From Arctopsyche grandis (lineage: Eukaryota; Arthropoda; Insecta; Trichoptera; Hydropsychidae), in assembly GCF_051622035.1 (NCBI RefSeq), contig NC_135362.1, forward strand, positions 8,435,501 to 8,499,500: a stretch of 64,000 nt of DNA. The letters run 5' to 3'. Numbering within the stretch: position 1 is the first letter of the stretch; each line of letters opens with the position of its first letter. The position numbers and the translations under genes are program-made. This document shows positions 21,524 through 34,384 of this stretch, in pieces. Under the pieces are notes generated by a model. It was not told the origin of the DNA. It saw nothing but the letters and a program-made list of their open reading frames with translations, and made no database searches.

Positions 21524-23158
21524 AATATGATTCTTATTTGTTAATATGTATGTATATTATCATATTTCGTTGCTTTTTTTTTATAAATGTATATAACTAC
21601 CTATAATAAATTGGCGGCAAAGTCGTATATTTGACGTATTATTCTCTATAAAATTCAGTATCAACTCCCATTTCCAGAAAAGCATGACACGTGATAGCAA
21701 TTGCAATAAAGTTATCGCAACATAAATTGAGACACGAGCGCAGAACCGAAATGCATGTTCAAAATCGAGACTGCACATAAAAACTGCAAGCGGTCGCAAC
21801 AAATAGTTGCATTCAAATCGGTGCCGTGCAAATTCTTCACAGACCGTTTCTCGAGACAACACACAGTCTGCAATAAAACCGTTTTGGCGAGAGCAATCTA
21901 AAGACACGAGGGGTAACAAACTTACACTGTGCTCTACGATGGGTAGGCACTAGGTGTAGTTGGCATAATCCCGTAATTTAATACGACATAATGGCGTACC
22001 CCCGTTTAATGTCGCCGCGTTATTGTCTCGGCTTTAGTGGTCTCGGTACCTTTTAATTTCGCGTGCACATTCCGACTAGACGCGTCCCTATTAAAATCTA
22101 GAAATTTATTGCTAAGAGCGTGACCGCAGAGCGTCATGTTGCAACTAGTGGAGCACTGATGATCTGCATGGAAAATATAATTTTATGATTATTGCCGTGG
22201 ACCTACATACTACATACAAACTACATCTACATATTTGTGAAGGGGTTTGCTACAAATGGTTGCAAACCACGCGGCTGCATGCTCATTTCGATTGAATTTT
22301 TACTGTTTGAATTTCAGCATGTACGAAAGGCGAGATATCCATGGGGTTGCGCAGATGACATTTCGATGTACATTGATGATTGGCAATTCTTTATGAGTTG
22401 GATCTTTCTGGCAAGTTTAAAATGGCAAAATACGAGACAAAAGTATAAATTGAGTATCATAATATTAGCAATAGCCATGACTAGGATTGTCCCGCAATAT
22501 ACATATGTAAGTCCCTGTCTAGGATCCCGCTTGAACATGAAAATGTCCTGGAATTTTAGACAAAGCCACAAATCATCATCATCCACATTTTTTATACCAA
22601 TATAATTTTTACTTTATCTACGTACTATATCAATAAATGAGTCGTTATATTTGAAAGTGTCGGAAGTCTAATTTTCAGTTCCAAAAACACAATTTCTGTT
22701 TGACTTAATTCAGAAATTGTTATCACTTCTTTTCATTGCCAGAATCTCGGAAAAGAAGAATAAAAGTATTACAGGCCACCAGTATTTTCAAATATAACGG
22801 CTCATATACACAATATATTATTTTTGTTTATAAAAGCTTTTAATTGTTCATATATTATGTTCATATTACCTCTTAAATTTATTAAAATATGTAACTACTG
22901 ATCCAGTGAGTATTACGTATTTTGAATATTTTGATGTTAGTTTTTGTAGCATAATAGAACCCACCGATCAATTTATTTTTGTATTTGAGGAATATAAGAA
23001 GTATCAAAACCAAAATTTTATTTGAGCACTAACGTAGGGAAGCTTAAACATTTTGGATTTTCAGAAAGACAATGTGTTCTATGTAGAGTCTGTTCAAGAA
23101 ACGAGCGACCTGGTTGACAGTGTTCGTAACTACCGGTTGACTGCAAAGCATGCGCTAA

Positions 23159-23160
<2 letters not shown>

Positions 23161-23239
<79 letters not shown>
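23161..23239. repeat. (AT)n microsatellite, about 79 bp
   Basis: Uninterrupted alternating A and T. Open frames across it (repeating I-Y) are artefacts. Confidence 0.95.
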
Positions 23240-23242
<3 letters not shown>

Positions 23243-25550
23243 TTTTTAAAGTTTTTCTCAAAAATGAAACAAAAGGAACTTTTTTGCTATCTAAATTTAT
23301 TTATATCTCTTTATTTTTTTATTTCTTTTATTTATTTAATTCTGGAATTTTGAAAGGGAATTGGCGGGTTTTTTGGATTATTATCTGGTTTTGGCGGAGG
23401 GAAATACCGGAGCGCACATGCCGCACCACTACATCATGCACGACTGTATTATACCTATACTTTTAGATTGTTGAAAAAAATAACTAACAATTTTTTTATA
23501 TTATGTGTTGGGAACTTTGTAACCACCGTGTATGAAAAAGCGAAGATACGTCCTCCTACTTCGAACGCCGAAGCGAAACTAATGACCACTGCATGTATAT
23601 ACACTAATACTGTTACCCAGGTCGCTCGTTTCTTGAACAGACTACTTCCAACTGTCGGATTTTGTTAATGTATTTTTTTATTATTTAATATCAGTATAAA
23701 TAACACATTCAGTATATATGTATAGTCTTGAGTAAATTTGATCGCGTAATTTTCAATGTGACATTAAAAATGAAATAAATCATGATGATAAATCAAATTT
23801 ATTTCAAAATATGTGAATATTTGTAAAACAGAAACTATAAAAGTAAATTAAATTAAATTCAATAAATATGTATGTACATATTTGTTGTAAATTTCAAGAG
23901 TAGTACTGTGCGTCGGGCAGCGAGGGGTTGAAAAACCCTTCCACTCAAGTATTCTACATTTTACAGCCCGCTTTCCGTCCCCATCTGCAAAGCAAACAAT
24001 ACGGAAAAAGTGCGCGAGCAAAAAAATAAAACAAAACACCGAAAGAATTCAACGTTTTTAATATAATATATAAACGTGAAAGTGAAGACTTTGAAGGTTG
24101 GTTTATTTATTTCCGCGTTGTTTACATATGCAATTCGAGTTTAATGAAGTGGTTCTGTTTCATTAAGTCTGTGCTCGGTTCTTTTATTTACCACCACCCT
24201 TCCAACCCTTCCGACAGGTACTTCTCGTTATTAAAACAACCCCTTCTTCACTGTCAAAATCAGCTCAATGCACGTCAGATTTTACGTTTCGTTAACGTCA
24301 TCAATGAGGTAATACCGCACCCGTTAAAATTTAACTTAGTGCTGATTTTGCAGATATTTCGACGACTTGATTACGTCATTTCCGTATTTCACAAAATAAT
24401 ATTTCTGAAAAATAATATCGATATAAACCGAATTTCGTGAATCACAATACAATTTTTAATTGAATTTATTTTAAATTTTAACGAAGTTATATGTATTTAT
24501 ATAGTAAATTGTAAATATTTCTTCTGTGAAAACAATAACGCTTTTATTCATTTTCTAAGAACCAACTTATCCTCCGAGATAATTTTCATAAAACATTATA
24601 CTTCATATTTAAAACAATGTTTCCTTTTTACTCCATAGCTCAAAAGCACAAATAAATAAACTTCTCCATAGAATGATTCAAATTGTTAAATTAATCTCGT
24701 CAAACCAGAATTTCAATTTATTCATGGGAGAATCAAAGAATGAATGTAGCATTATTCATTAAATCAAATATAATAATTAATTATGAATCATTAATATAAA
24801 TTATCTCAGTCTTACGATGGTATAAAACAGAAATCAATTTGTTTCTTTGATACGAAACTAAATATGGTCAAACGAAAATGTGGAAAAGGCTTAAATATTT
24901 TATTGGGAAATACCCGTAGTTCTTGAAGCGTCGCTTTTCGTAATTCGACTGCAATCTGTTGTTAATTTTGAAGACGTTGAAGTGACGAGCTTTGAAGGTA
25001 ACGGGAGAAAAGCTCAGAAAAGTCAATCTGAGCTTTTCCGGCGAAAGCTCACTTTGTTTGTTCACTGCATTCTTCGTTGTCGAGTGAACTAGACTGAAGT
25101 GGACTCTTTGCACTTCTATAATATATCTTCATAGTATTTATATTATAAGTATGAAGTAAAATGCATTTTGTTGGACCATCTGACTGAATTCACTTAACAA
25201 AGGCCATTTCTATTATAAAACTTTTTTAGGAAACTACTCATTTTGACGTAATTATTTTTAGATGTAAATCATAAAAAATCAGGTTATCAAACTTTTTCCC
25301 CTGTAATAATGATTTTACTGATTCTAATTCCGGAAATAAGATTCAATCGATTCCAAATGTGAATCATCCCAGACTAGAACTTGGTTTTGTTGGAATCTGA
25401 CAAAACGACTGGGGGACGGATTTCAAACAAATAAAGCAACAGGCTAATGTCAAAGAAATAGCTGTCACCGACTCCAAAATTTTTGAATTTTTATCATGAT
25501 TATTACTATGATATATGTATCATTACCATATCATTATTTTATTTAATTAG

Positions 25551-25960
25551 CTGGCCGCATGGCTCGGTGGTTGAGCTTTTGCCCAGCACCGAGAGGCGCC
25601 CGGTTTCAATCCCGTGAGTTGATCTCGATTGAAAATAATTTACTCTGAGTATATCTGTAATGCTGCTGGTCAGACTTGGATATTTGTGCTCCAGGTCGAT
25701 CGTTTCCTATCAGAGTTTTTTTTCTGACAATTTTTTCTTATTTCATTGTTGAAACGGTTCCTCGATGTACTCTATGTACTATGTCACCACTATTTGAGTA
25801 TGATTAATGTATGTATGTACAATAGAATTTATGTAGAAGTTAAAATTCACAGATGTCTCGTTAATTTTGAGTTTTCACTGTAATAAAAATGCTGCATTGT
25901 TTATAATTGGCCAGGAAGGTACATTGGGGTTTACCTGTTAGGCCTTAATAAAATAAAATT
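25551..25960 (+). mobile_element. Near-full-length SINE (plus strand)
   Basis: The head is CTGGCCGCATGGCTCGGTGG, with A box TGGCTCGGTGG (25560-25570) and B box GGTTTCAATCC (25602-25612). The body includes GTAATGCTGCTGGTCAGAC, GTGCTCCAGGTCGATCGTTT and GTTGAAACGGTTCCTCGATG. The 3' part includes CACAGATGTCTCGTTAATTT, AATGCTGCATTGTTTATAAT and GGCCAGGAAGGTACATTGGG, then ACCTGTTAGGCCTTAATAAA. Compared with the 21061-21523 copy the right stem is cut to GGCCTT, so the hairpin is broken. Confidence 0.85.
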
Positions 25961-26360
25961 ATCAATTTAGTGGACACATTTGAAATCTCTATCGGTGAAA
26001 ATTCAAAGCGATCGGAAGCGTTTTAGGAGGTTTGTCCATAGCAATCGCAAAGTGAACCTTGTGATAAAAATTATTATTATTATTTTAAATAAAAATACCA
26101 ATAATTTTATTTTACTACCGCTATCTATGTTTAAAACTAAAAACTGGATAAACTTCAGTCACTTTTCAGAAATTCAAATTTCAAACGCGTCTAAAACGAT
26201 ATTTTTTCTCCATTGTAATGGCGGAGGATACATTTACTTATATTCATGACCAAAATGGGCAATATGGCAAAGTATGAAAACGATCGTATAAGAGGCAAAT
26301 TTTTTCCTCAATTGTAATCGTAAGTGAAGTAAAAAAGTGAACTTGTTTGAAATGAGACAT
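25960..26360 (+). repeat. Repeat family R1 fragment
   Basis: ATTCAAAGCGATCGGAAGCG, ATTCATGACCAAAATGGGCA, ATATGGCAAAGTATGAAAAC and GATCGTATAAGAG match other R1 copies. A frame such as 25980-26249 is repeat-derived and is not called as a gene. Confidence 0.55.
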
Positions 26361-26549
26361 TTTGGACACTCTAGCGTTACTAAAAAAGGAAGCACTTAAA
26401 ATCATCCGCAATTAAAACTCCAAATGGCTTTTCTACCCACATATGTATGTTTCGACTTCAGTAACCGTCGGAAAATAAAACCACACCGTAACTTAGCCAT
26501 GTCTTAAATCTACACAAAAGCAACGGCAATCTCTCTTCATTTGCTCGTT

Positions 26550-26910
26550 GTAGCATCCAAAGTGTACACGGCTTGACCTCTAATCCCAGTCGACGCCGAG
26601 CGGCGATAAATTCGTAGAGGTCGCGCGAATTATTCGCCGCTTGCCAAGTGGGTCGCGTTGGATTCGCCAAGAGGGTCGCATAAAGTGGGACGGGACGGCA
26701 CGGGACGAGATCCGTGTGTTCCGGCGGAAACGGAAGTGTCCATTGTCACCTGGGCCGTGTTCTATACACGCACCTCAACACCCCTAGAGATAGAGTGGCT
26801 CCGTAATTAAACGTGCCGTGACGGGCAGTTCGATCTAGCGGTGGGGTGGGTGGGTGGGTGCCTGCTCTCCGTTGCAGCCTGGCTAAATCTCGATATAACT
26901 CGCGTTTGTT
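26550..26910. other. GC-rich unique island
   Basis: One of the most GC- and CpG-rich stretches of the window, including CCCAGTCGACGCCGAGCGGC, GGTCGCGCGAATTATTCGCC, a GGGACGGGACGGCACGGGAC block and a GGTGGGTGGGTGGGTG run. It is not repeated here and no reading frame resembles a known protein. A promoter or conserved regulatory element is possible. Confidence 0.3.
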
Positions 26911-27739
26911 AAGGGTTGCCCATTCAATGGTGAGCTACAATGGCATTCTGATGCGACCAAGTCCTTTCAACCCCTTGGCCGCCGCCGGTTTAACATATTC
27001 ATCAATCGGGGAACATTTACACAGTCCGATCTAGATCGGATAACTTCACTATATATGTATGTACATACATATATATGTAGGTATATGGGTTTAATGGGAA
27101 CAAACTCGTCGAAGTTTGATCGGTTTTGGGGAACTTTGTATACTATATACATACATATGTATTATATATTAAAACAGGATGAAATTAAATTATTTTACTT
27201 TAAATAAACCACTGAATGTATTTTAAATGATATATTAAAAATTGACTGTGCTAATACGTCTATTCAGGAGGATATTTGTTAATGGTAATTTTTATTTGTG
27301 TTTCATTTAAATCGAGAATAGCAATAACACCTTTAAAGTTGAAGACATCTGGATTATGCTTTTTTGACAAAGTAACTAGTTTTTCATTTGACTTGTAGTA
27401 AGACTAAAATATTGCTTAATTTTAACATAAACTTAACTGATGAATCGTAATGGAATGTGATGATGAAATAAGTACATATATGTACGAAAATTATATATTA
27501 TTTCATATGATTTTTGCATGTGTGGACATTTTACCGTATCCATCTTACTGTGGACATTTCACCGCGCAACTTTTTCACACTATGACCTTTTTACCGTGCG
27601 AACGTTTTACCGCGTATACAATATTCTGTGGAAAAAAATCACAAACATTTTTTAGCACATTCCTTTGTCTAAACATATGTATATAATATAATGCCTCAGA
27701 TTTGGTTATAACCAAACAAGTACCCACTGAAAGGGGTAT

Positions 27740-28107
27740 GAAATTTATTTATTTATACGGATAACACCCATTTTTAATTAACACGACATCTATTTTCAAC
27801 ATTCTACAAGAATTATTCAAGGCCAAATATAAACATCAATCATCGAAATTTATAATCATCATAGCGACATCTATGACCAGAATTTTTAAATATCAACAAA
27901 TTATGAGATGCTGTAAGCTTCATCCTATCCTGTTTTGCGATATTTTTTTCAATCCAGAACCGTTTCCAACGAAATTAGCAAACTCTGAAAGGAAACGATC
28001 GACCTTGGAGTCACATATCCAAGATCTGGGCAGCAACAAAGCTAGGAATAAAACCCGTGACTACACAATCGAAAGAATTACATGCTAACCACTATTCTGT
28101 ATCCTCA
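27740..28107 (-). mobile_element. SINE of second subfamily, minus strand
   Basis: Read on the minus strand it starts GAATAGTGGTTAGCATGTAA (A-box region), passes a degenerate B box (CACGGGTTTTATTCC), then GACTCCAAGGTCGATCGTTT, CCTTTCAGAGTTTGCTAATT, CATAATTTGTTGATATTTAA and a 3' block near CACCCATTTT. The same order is found in the plus copy at 29226-29580. The pair lies about 1.1 kb apart in opposite orientation. Confidence 0.7.
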
Positions 28108-29225
28108 CAATGAAAAGAACGTATAAGAAAAGGGAAAGGGAACCTGGTAAATTATCCTCGAGGTTAAAAAGTCACGTGGTGAAATTTTCACGGTAAAACG
28201 GATAAGGTAAAATGACCTTGAATCTGTTTTTGACGTAAAAGTGTAGCCATTCTATTAGATAGAAATTATTAAATGGACTTGTAGCTAACAGCATTGTGTC
28301 AAAACTATGCCAAAATAAATAAGAATGATATTAATAAATGATCTGAAAGTTGTTCACAAAGTAAATGCATAATACTATTTTGTTTTCATTTCTTCTACTT
28401 ATTAGTTTTACTTTGTTATCAAGTTTGAAATCAAAACCTTGTTGTAATATCGACTTATAATTGAGTAAATATATATGGTACTCAATCGGTTTGTCAATTA
28501 TGTAAGTGCTTGTAACTAGTAATTTCATTAGTAGTAGTCGATTTTTCTCCGACATACAGTAGATACTATCCGAGTGGAGTAATCCTCAAGAGTTTTCCCA
28601 GTTGAAGACGTTTTGCTGATGGTACTGAGAAAGGCAATCACTTACTCACATATATCCCCATGGGAACAGGTGCAGTTCCTGCATTCAGAAAACTACGAGA
28701 TGCGTCTCCAGACTCCACTGTCCCCAACGTTTTTCACCGTTAATTTAAAATTTGCTTTACTCTTGTGCACTCTCTTCGACCAGTCAAATAATTTAACCCT
28801 GATTAAAAATAGCATTTGGTAAAAAAATAAGGTCTTTTGGAATATTATGATATGCAAAAGCTAACATTTTATTGAAAATATAAAATAAAATCGAACTTCT
28901 TTTGAATCTTTAGAGAGATTCATTCACCTACATGATTTGTTAACTTTATCAGTTATTCTCCAATATTTACTTCTACTATAATAAATCGTGAATATCAATA
29001 GAACTGTACTTTAACAATGCATGTACATTTTTAATAATTGATTTTTTATCTACATATAATATTATGTATGTATATGTTTAGCAAAGATTTGACTTTATAT
29101 GTATATGTACGGAAAGTCCTGAAAATGTGCTATTCAATATATTTTTAATGATTTATGATGAGATTTAATTGAAAAATGGATAGTATTTTTTTTCATTTAA
29201 CCAATAACATACATATATATGAAAA

Positions 29226-29580
29226 TATATCAGTGGTTAGCATGTATTACTTTCAATTGCGTGGTCACGGGTTCTATCCCTAGCTTTGTTGCTAGCCAGG
29301 CCTTAAGTATGTGACTCCAAGGTCAATCGTTTCCTTTCAAAGTTTGCCAATTTATGTGATTTCATTGGAAACGGTTCCAACAAATTGGCACTCCTTTCTT
29401 ATTTTTCGCAAAATTTGAGTTTACAGCAATTCATAATTTGTTGATATTTAAAAATTCTGCAAAAAATTAATGATTGATTGTAATGTTTGATGATCGATAT
29501 TTGTAAATGGCCTTGAATTACACTTATGTATAATTTTGACCATAAATGTTGAGTAAATAAAATGGGTGTATACCTGTTTA
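29226..29580 (+). mobile_element. SINE of second subfamily, plus strand
   Basis: The head CAGTGGTTAGCATGTATTAC has an A box TGGTTAGCATG (29234-29244) and a B box GGTTCTATCC (29270-29279). The body has GTGACTCCAAGGTCAATCGT, TTTGCCAATTTATGTGATTT and GAAACGGTTCCAACAAATTG. The 3' part has CATAATTTGTTGATATTTAA and ends TTGAGTAAATAAAATGGGTG. It lacks the CCAGGAAGGC hairpin of the first subfamily, so the same head and body are joined to a different tail. Confidence 0.75.
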
Positions 29581-29639
29581 TGTACATATGTATGTATGTA
29601 TATAAATAAATACATAAAAATCAGTTTTGTATGACACTA

Positions 29640-30075
29640 TCAGTATTGCTTGGTGGTTGCTTTAATGCTAAACACCAAGCTGTTTTCGTGCTCGAGCTCT
29701 TTGATTGACCTTGATTGAAAATAGTTTTTTGCGAGTATTTCTGCAGTGCTGCTGGTCAGATTTGGATATTTGTTACTCCAAATTCATTGATTCCTATAAA
29801 AATTTGCCTACGTATCTGATTTCATTGCTGAAACGATTCCTCATGATGCCTCATGGAAAAAACATCCTACCTACTATTTGAATATGATTTAAAATTTAAA
29901 ACCTATGAATTTGTATATGTACAAGTTTAATATCATAGGTGTCATAGGGTAGAGCGTAGTGGCAAATATAATTTTAAAAATTAAAACATTTGAATTTGGA
30001 ATAGGATTATTTGATTTTTTTATGTATGTATATAAAAGCTTTCGATCGAATTTTGAACGGAGCGATGAGCCGTTC
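29640..30075 (+). mobile_element. SINE-derived repeat, also at 44925-45330
   Basis: The head-like TATTGCTTGGTGGTTGCTTT and body GTGCTGCTGGTCAGATTTGG, TTGGATATTTGTTACTCCAA and CATTGCTGAAACGATTCCTC belong to the first SINE subfamily. The 3' part (AATATCATAGGTGTCATAGG onward to GAGCCGTTCAATGAAAATCC) is different and is shared with 44925-45330. It is therefore a third head/tail combination. Confidence 0.6.
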
Positions 30076-31248
30076 AATGAAAATCCATTTTGGCTTTGTT
30101 CAATTGCGAAACATCTCTACATGATTTAAAATGGTAAGTTTCAAAGTCATAATAGTCAAAGTGCATCACTTAAGAATTCAGTTTGAAATAACTGCGGCGA
30201 CGTTAAATTTCCTCCGAAGGAGAAAGACCATCTCGGGGCGATTTTGTTTTGTTGGTTATATTTTACGTTTTTTATTTTCATTCACCCGTGGGACGAGGGT
30301 TGGGTGAAAAACAAAGCCTTTGAGCCATCACTCCCCCATATTTATCAATTTTTTCTTGTTGTCGGGGGTCTCGCTTAACTAGGGAGCGTGTCGCCATCGC
30401 CGAGCGAAACTTCCAACAACAACAATGTCGAGTTTTGAATAAAAGTGTACGACGCTCTCCTATGGGAAGTCGCCCCTTGCAACTATAATTCTTGGCGAAC
30501 TTTTAAAATTAAACACAACTTGCTGAATAATATGCAAATTGAATCGCCATCTTCTTTCCTTAACTCCCCCTCCCCTCTCCATCCTCTCGTCTCGTCTTTT
30601 CGTCACAACAACCGGCGACCGGAGGAAAAATCCACTCCAGCTTTCCACATTCTTGTCGAGTGAACTTTTTCTCCTTAATTCTATTAGAATATTTTAATCC
30701 GGAATGTTCTATGGGAAAAAGTTTACCACTTTCCAGCTGCACGGGATGCATTTAATAACTAGAAAAATGATTATATTTATAATATGAACACAGCCAAGCT
30801 TTTATTACGTTTGATATTACACATATTGGTGAACGGAAAAATGCACTCGAGATAGTTGCACTCTCGAGACATCCAAACTTTCAAAGATGCTCAAGGAGAA
30901 CCAACGCAATATAATTCCACAAAAATGCGTCAAGGGGTATTTGGATGTTATGTGAGAGTGCTAACCTTTTTTTGTGGAATTCTATTGCGTAAGTTCTTTT
31001 TGAGCGCCTTTGGAAATTATGACTTCTCGAAACTTCGCTACTATTCAGTGCAATTTAGAGAATCTTTCCGGGAACCACACATATTATATCAAACATTTTT
31101 AATATTTAATACTCATATTTCATTTCTATACTATACGGGGTAAAATAAAATATTTTCACGTTCTATTATTATCACAAAATGTTGAAAAATACTCTCATCT
31201 CTCCTGTTATTATTTCATGATACGATTATTTTAAATTTACCGTTTATA

Positions 31249-31324
31249 TTTAATAATATAATAATAGTAATTATTATACTATTATTATTATTAGTATAAT
31301 AATTACTTTTATTATATTATTAAA
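31249..31324. repeat. AT-only hairpin, 33-bp arms, one mismatch
   Basis: Starts TTTAATAATATAATAATAGT and ends with its reverse complement apart from one position, enclosing a 10-nt TTATTATTAT loop. It probably arose from trinucleotide (TAA/TTA) expansion. Related AT blocks continue to about 31375. Confidence 0.85.
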
Positions 31325-31749
31325 TACTATACTATTATTATTATTAAATAATAGTAATTATTATATTAATAATTGCTTAATTTAGAAATATTAAGTCAAG
31401 AAGAATAATATACTAAAATTTCAAATGAGTAGTTTCAGTGCACCGGTACATCAGTAATTTCAAATTTTAGCTTCCAAAAAATATTAACTACATACATGCA
31501 TAGTATTAATTACATACATACATATGTATGTATGTATGTATTCATTGAACTAGCCAGAAGTACATATATGTAGCTCGGCGTTTGCTTACTGTCCCCACAT
31601 TGTGATGGATAGCGAGTGACCAGGATTTAAATTTTATTTTATTGCTCCAAATATACTGAATGCAGGGTATTCATATTTTATGTATTCCTAAGCATCACTA
31701 TGATTCAAATTATGTGATAGAAAATAAAAACATTAATCAATATAGATTC

Positions 31750-32000
31750 TTATAAATAAAAAATTCTGTTCCTACTGCAACTCTATATTTCTTCACAATG
31801 ATCATTTTATTTCCTGACAATATAGGAGGAAAATTTATGATTTATGAACTTTGTTTAAGCTTTTGTTTTGATTTTTCACAGCGTTTTTATTTCATTGTTG
31901 TTATTAATTTTTATAAATATTTTTGGTGTCAATTTTATAAACGCTATAATGCTGTTGTTTCTGTTTTTAAAACAAATATTTGGCATAACTTTGGCACAAT
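31750..32000 (+). repeat. Dispersed repeat, second copy of 7790-8345
   Basis: Shares TATAGGAGGAAAATTTATGA, a TTTCATTGTTGTTATTAATT block and an AATGCTGTTGTTTCTGTTTT block with the earlier copy, in the same order and orientation. No recognisable protein. Confidence 0.45.
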
Positions 32001-32689
32001 ACTGAAAACTGAATATTCGACTGACTACACTGTTCGACAAATGACGACTTTTTTTTGGTTCAGAGACGAGATATGACTTTTATTGTAGATTTATGCCGAG
32101 TGAACACGAATTTTTTAAATCGCGCGATTTTTCTATATCTTGGTGTTGTTCGGTCGATGTCTCAAAATTTGTCAATTTCCTGTTTAAAATGAATATTGAA
32201 ATCTATTGTCGGGTATTTTATCTTTCATTTGTAGTACTTTTTAGCTTTTAAATCTCTCAAAGTAGTCGTCCAGTTTAAATCGAAAGTCAAAAGTACGTAT
32301 TTTTGTTTGGATTTTTTCCCCACTGTTAATACTATTTTATATTAAGTATTTTCTACTGAAACATGTTTATTCTAATAGTGTTCTGGCCACATTATTTTTT
32401 GTTTTTGTTTAAAATGGTTAATTCGAACTGTACAGAATTTTAAATCGGTAAAATTGTGAGCTAAAAGCTCGTACTAGTATTCGTCTCATCTCTGAACTAT
32501 TTTTCGTGTCGAACAGTGTTATTATTGATACAAAGCGCCATTAATTTCCTAACTCATAACATACACATGTAAGTATCATGTGGGAGATATAGTCTCAGAT
32601 TAATACCGTCACGAATATTAATACCTATGTACATACAATAGTTCCACGTCATTTCGTTTACATAAGTCAAAGTTTTACCTCACGAAGGC

Positions 32690-32960
32690 TACGAAAGATT
32701 AAGCGTGGCGTTGGAATTTCCAGCAGATGTAAAATAATTCCGACATTGCGCTTTAATTGCGGTAAGTCGCGTAAAATTCCAGCACAGCCGTAGTGAAAAG
32801 CGCGTCACTTTTCCCCCGGTAAAAGCGTTCGCTCTGAACGTGGGTGTATGTGTGTGACATTTTCCGGATTTATGAACAGGGCTGCCACAACGGCCCAACC
32901 GGTCACAAATAGTGCCGGCATTAGCGTAAGAATTAGCGTCGGCCCGCTCCCTGGTAATGT
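32690..32960 (-). other. GC-richer stretch with a hydrophobic minus-strand frame; possible orphan exon
   Basis: On the minus strand, after a possible acceptor (GGACATTACCAG), one frame reads GSGPTLILTLMPALFVTGWA followed by VVAALFINPENV. It is a plausible membrane helix and loosely resembles the GRRPTLL...PF..GW..IA region of insect sugar transporters. It does not look like the missing tetraspanin TM1/TM2 exon. The acceptor lacks a pyrimidine tract and there is no good donor, so I do not call a gene. The rest is unique sequence. Confidence 0.2.
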
Positions 32961-33600
32961 CCCTCCGTAATTATATCCAACGTGGTAATTACGGCTACAA
33001 ATCAGCCCAGCTCTGCGCTTTTATTAAACATCATACATCACCGTTTATTTCGCGAAACGTTTCGGAAACTTTTTTACAGCCTTTTTCTCCTCTCGACAGT
33101 AACTTTGCTTGCAAATTCAGAAAAACAAGTCGTCTCGTTACGCTCTCGTTACCATAGGCGATACAAGTACAAGTATTAATATACATATAATCTTATATGG
33201 AAACATATGACGTCATAGCCTTACATATTATATATAATAATAGCATCATCACAAAATTTTAATACAACATATAATTCTACCAACTGTTTTACTTGTATTG
33301 GAATATATTAAATACTTAACTATATTTACATACATCCACATCTTATAAAATATCATCTATTCTCAGAACGTTTTCCAATGCAGATCCTGTTCTTTATTTA
33401 ATAATATTTTAACCTTTATTTATATCTCTGATCTTTTACTTTTAGAAAAAAATTTGGTTTCAATAAATGTATGTACATACATACAATGTATATAAAACCT
33501 GTACTATTGTTTTCCGATAAATTATATATAAACATATATGTAATATATGTATGTATATATTTTTTTTAAATATTTTTTATTGTTTTTCTATTATATTACA

Positions 33601-33990
33601 CTAGCTGTATTACCCGGCTTTGCTCGGTATTTGTAATATAAACCGCTTAAACATGTCCAATCTAATAGTAAACATTTTATTAAATTTATTTGAATAGTCA
33701 TTTTATTAATTTTATTTTATATAAATTTGTTTGAATAGTCATTTTTTTTTTTATTAAATTGACTGTCACGAACAAACAAACAAATATAGTAAGTATCTTA
33801 TGAAAAATTATATGTACACCCCCAGCGTCTGCACCCCCTAGGGGGCGGAACCTTAGGGCTTCGCCCCCGACGTCTGCGCCTCCCAGGGCTTCGCCTTCGG
33901 TACCTACGCCCCCGGGAACTTTGAATCCCTTAAATTGGAAATAAGCGAATATACAAAGTCTCTTTCCAAATTACATATATATTAGATTAT
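33601..33990 (+). repeat. Dispersed repeat with ACCCGGCTTTGCTCGG head
   Basis: It begins ACTAGCTGTATTACCCGGCT, then GCTCGGTATTTGTAATATAA and CAATCTAATAGTAAAC. It has a GC-rich middle (GGGCTTCGCCCCC) and ends ATATACAAAGTCTCTTTCC. Further copies are at 37208-37615 (plus) and 38630-38793 (minus). It is non-coding and its class is uncertain. Confidence 0.7.
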
Positions 33991-34384
33991 ATTGACAATA
34001 CATCTAAAAGCAGCTCATGTTTTTTTTCAATTATATATTGTAGTATTATATAATCTTATTTAAATGTAAGTACATATGTACATACATATAAACAAGATAA
34101 TATGAAAAATACACAAAAGCCCATTTAAAATTCTGTATTATTTAATATGGAATAAACACTATTAAAATATGTGAATTGGCAAAATAATTGATTTTTAAAA
34201 TAAAGTATACTTATATAAAGTATAATAAAGTATTAATTCAGCATAAATATTTACATATGTATACAGCAGGCTTTGATCTGATTTAAAATAAATAAATAAA
34301 TCGTACGTGGAGAATATAAAGTCATAAAAGCGATAACATAATCGAATCGTTGTATAATAAACACTGTCATCATCAGATTCAGTA

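Noticed and set aside
22192..22605. 137-codon plus-strand open frame with a possible acceptor inside
   Set aside because: No motif, an antisense frame of similar length overlaps it, and there are no matching exons nearby.
23053..23241. Open frame ending in a long I-Y repeat
   Set aside because: It is translation of an (AT)n microsatellite. The frames over 54521-54931 and 60913-61107 are likewise microsatellite or MITE artefacts.
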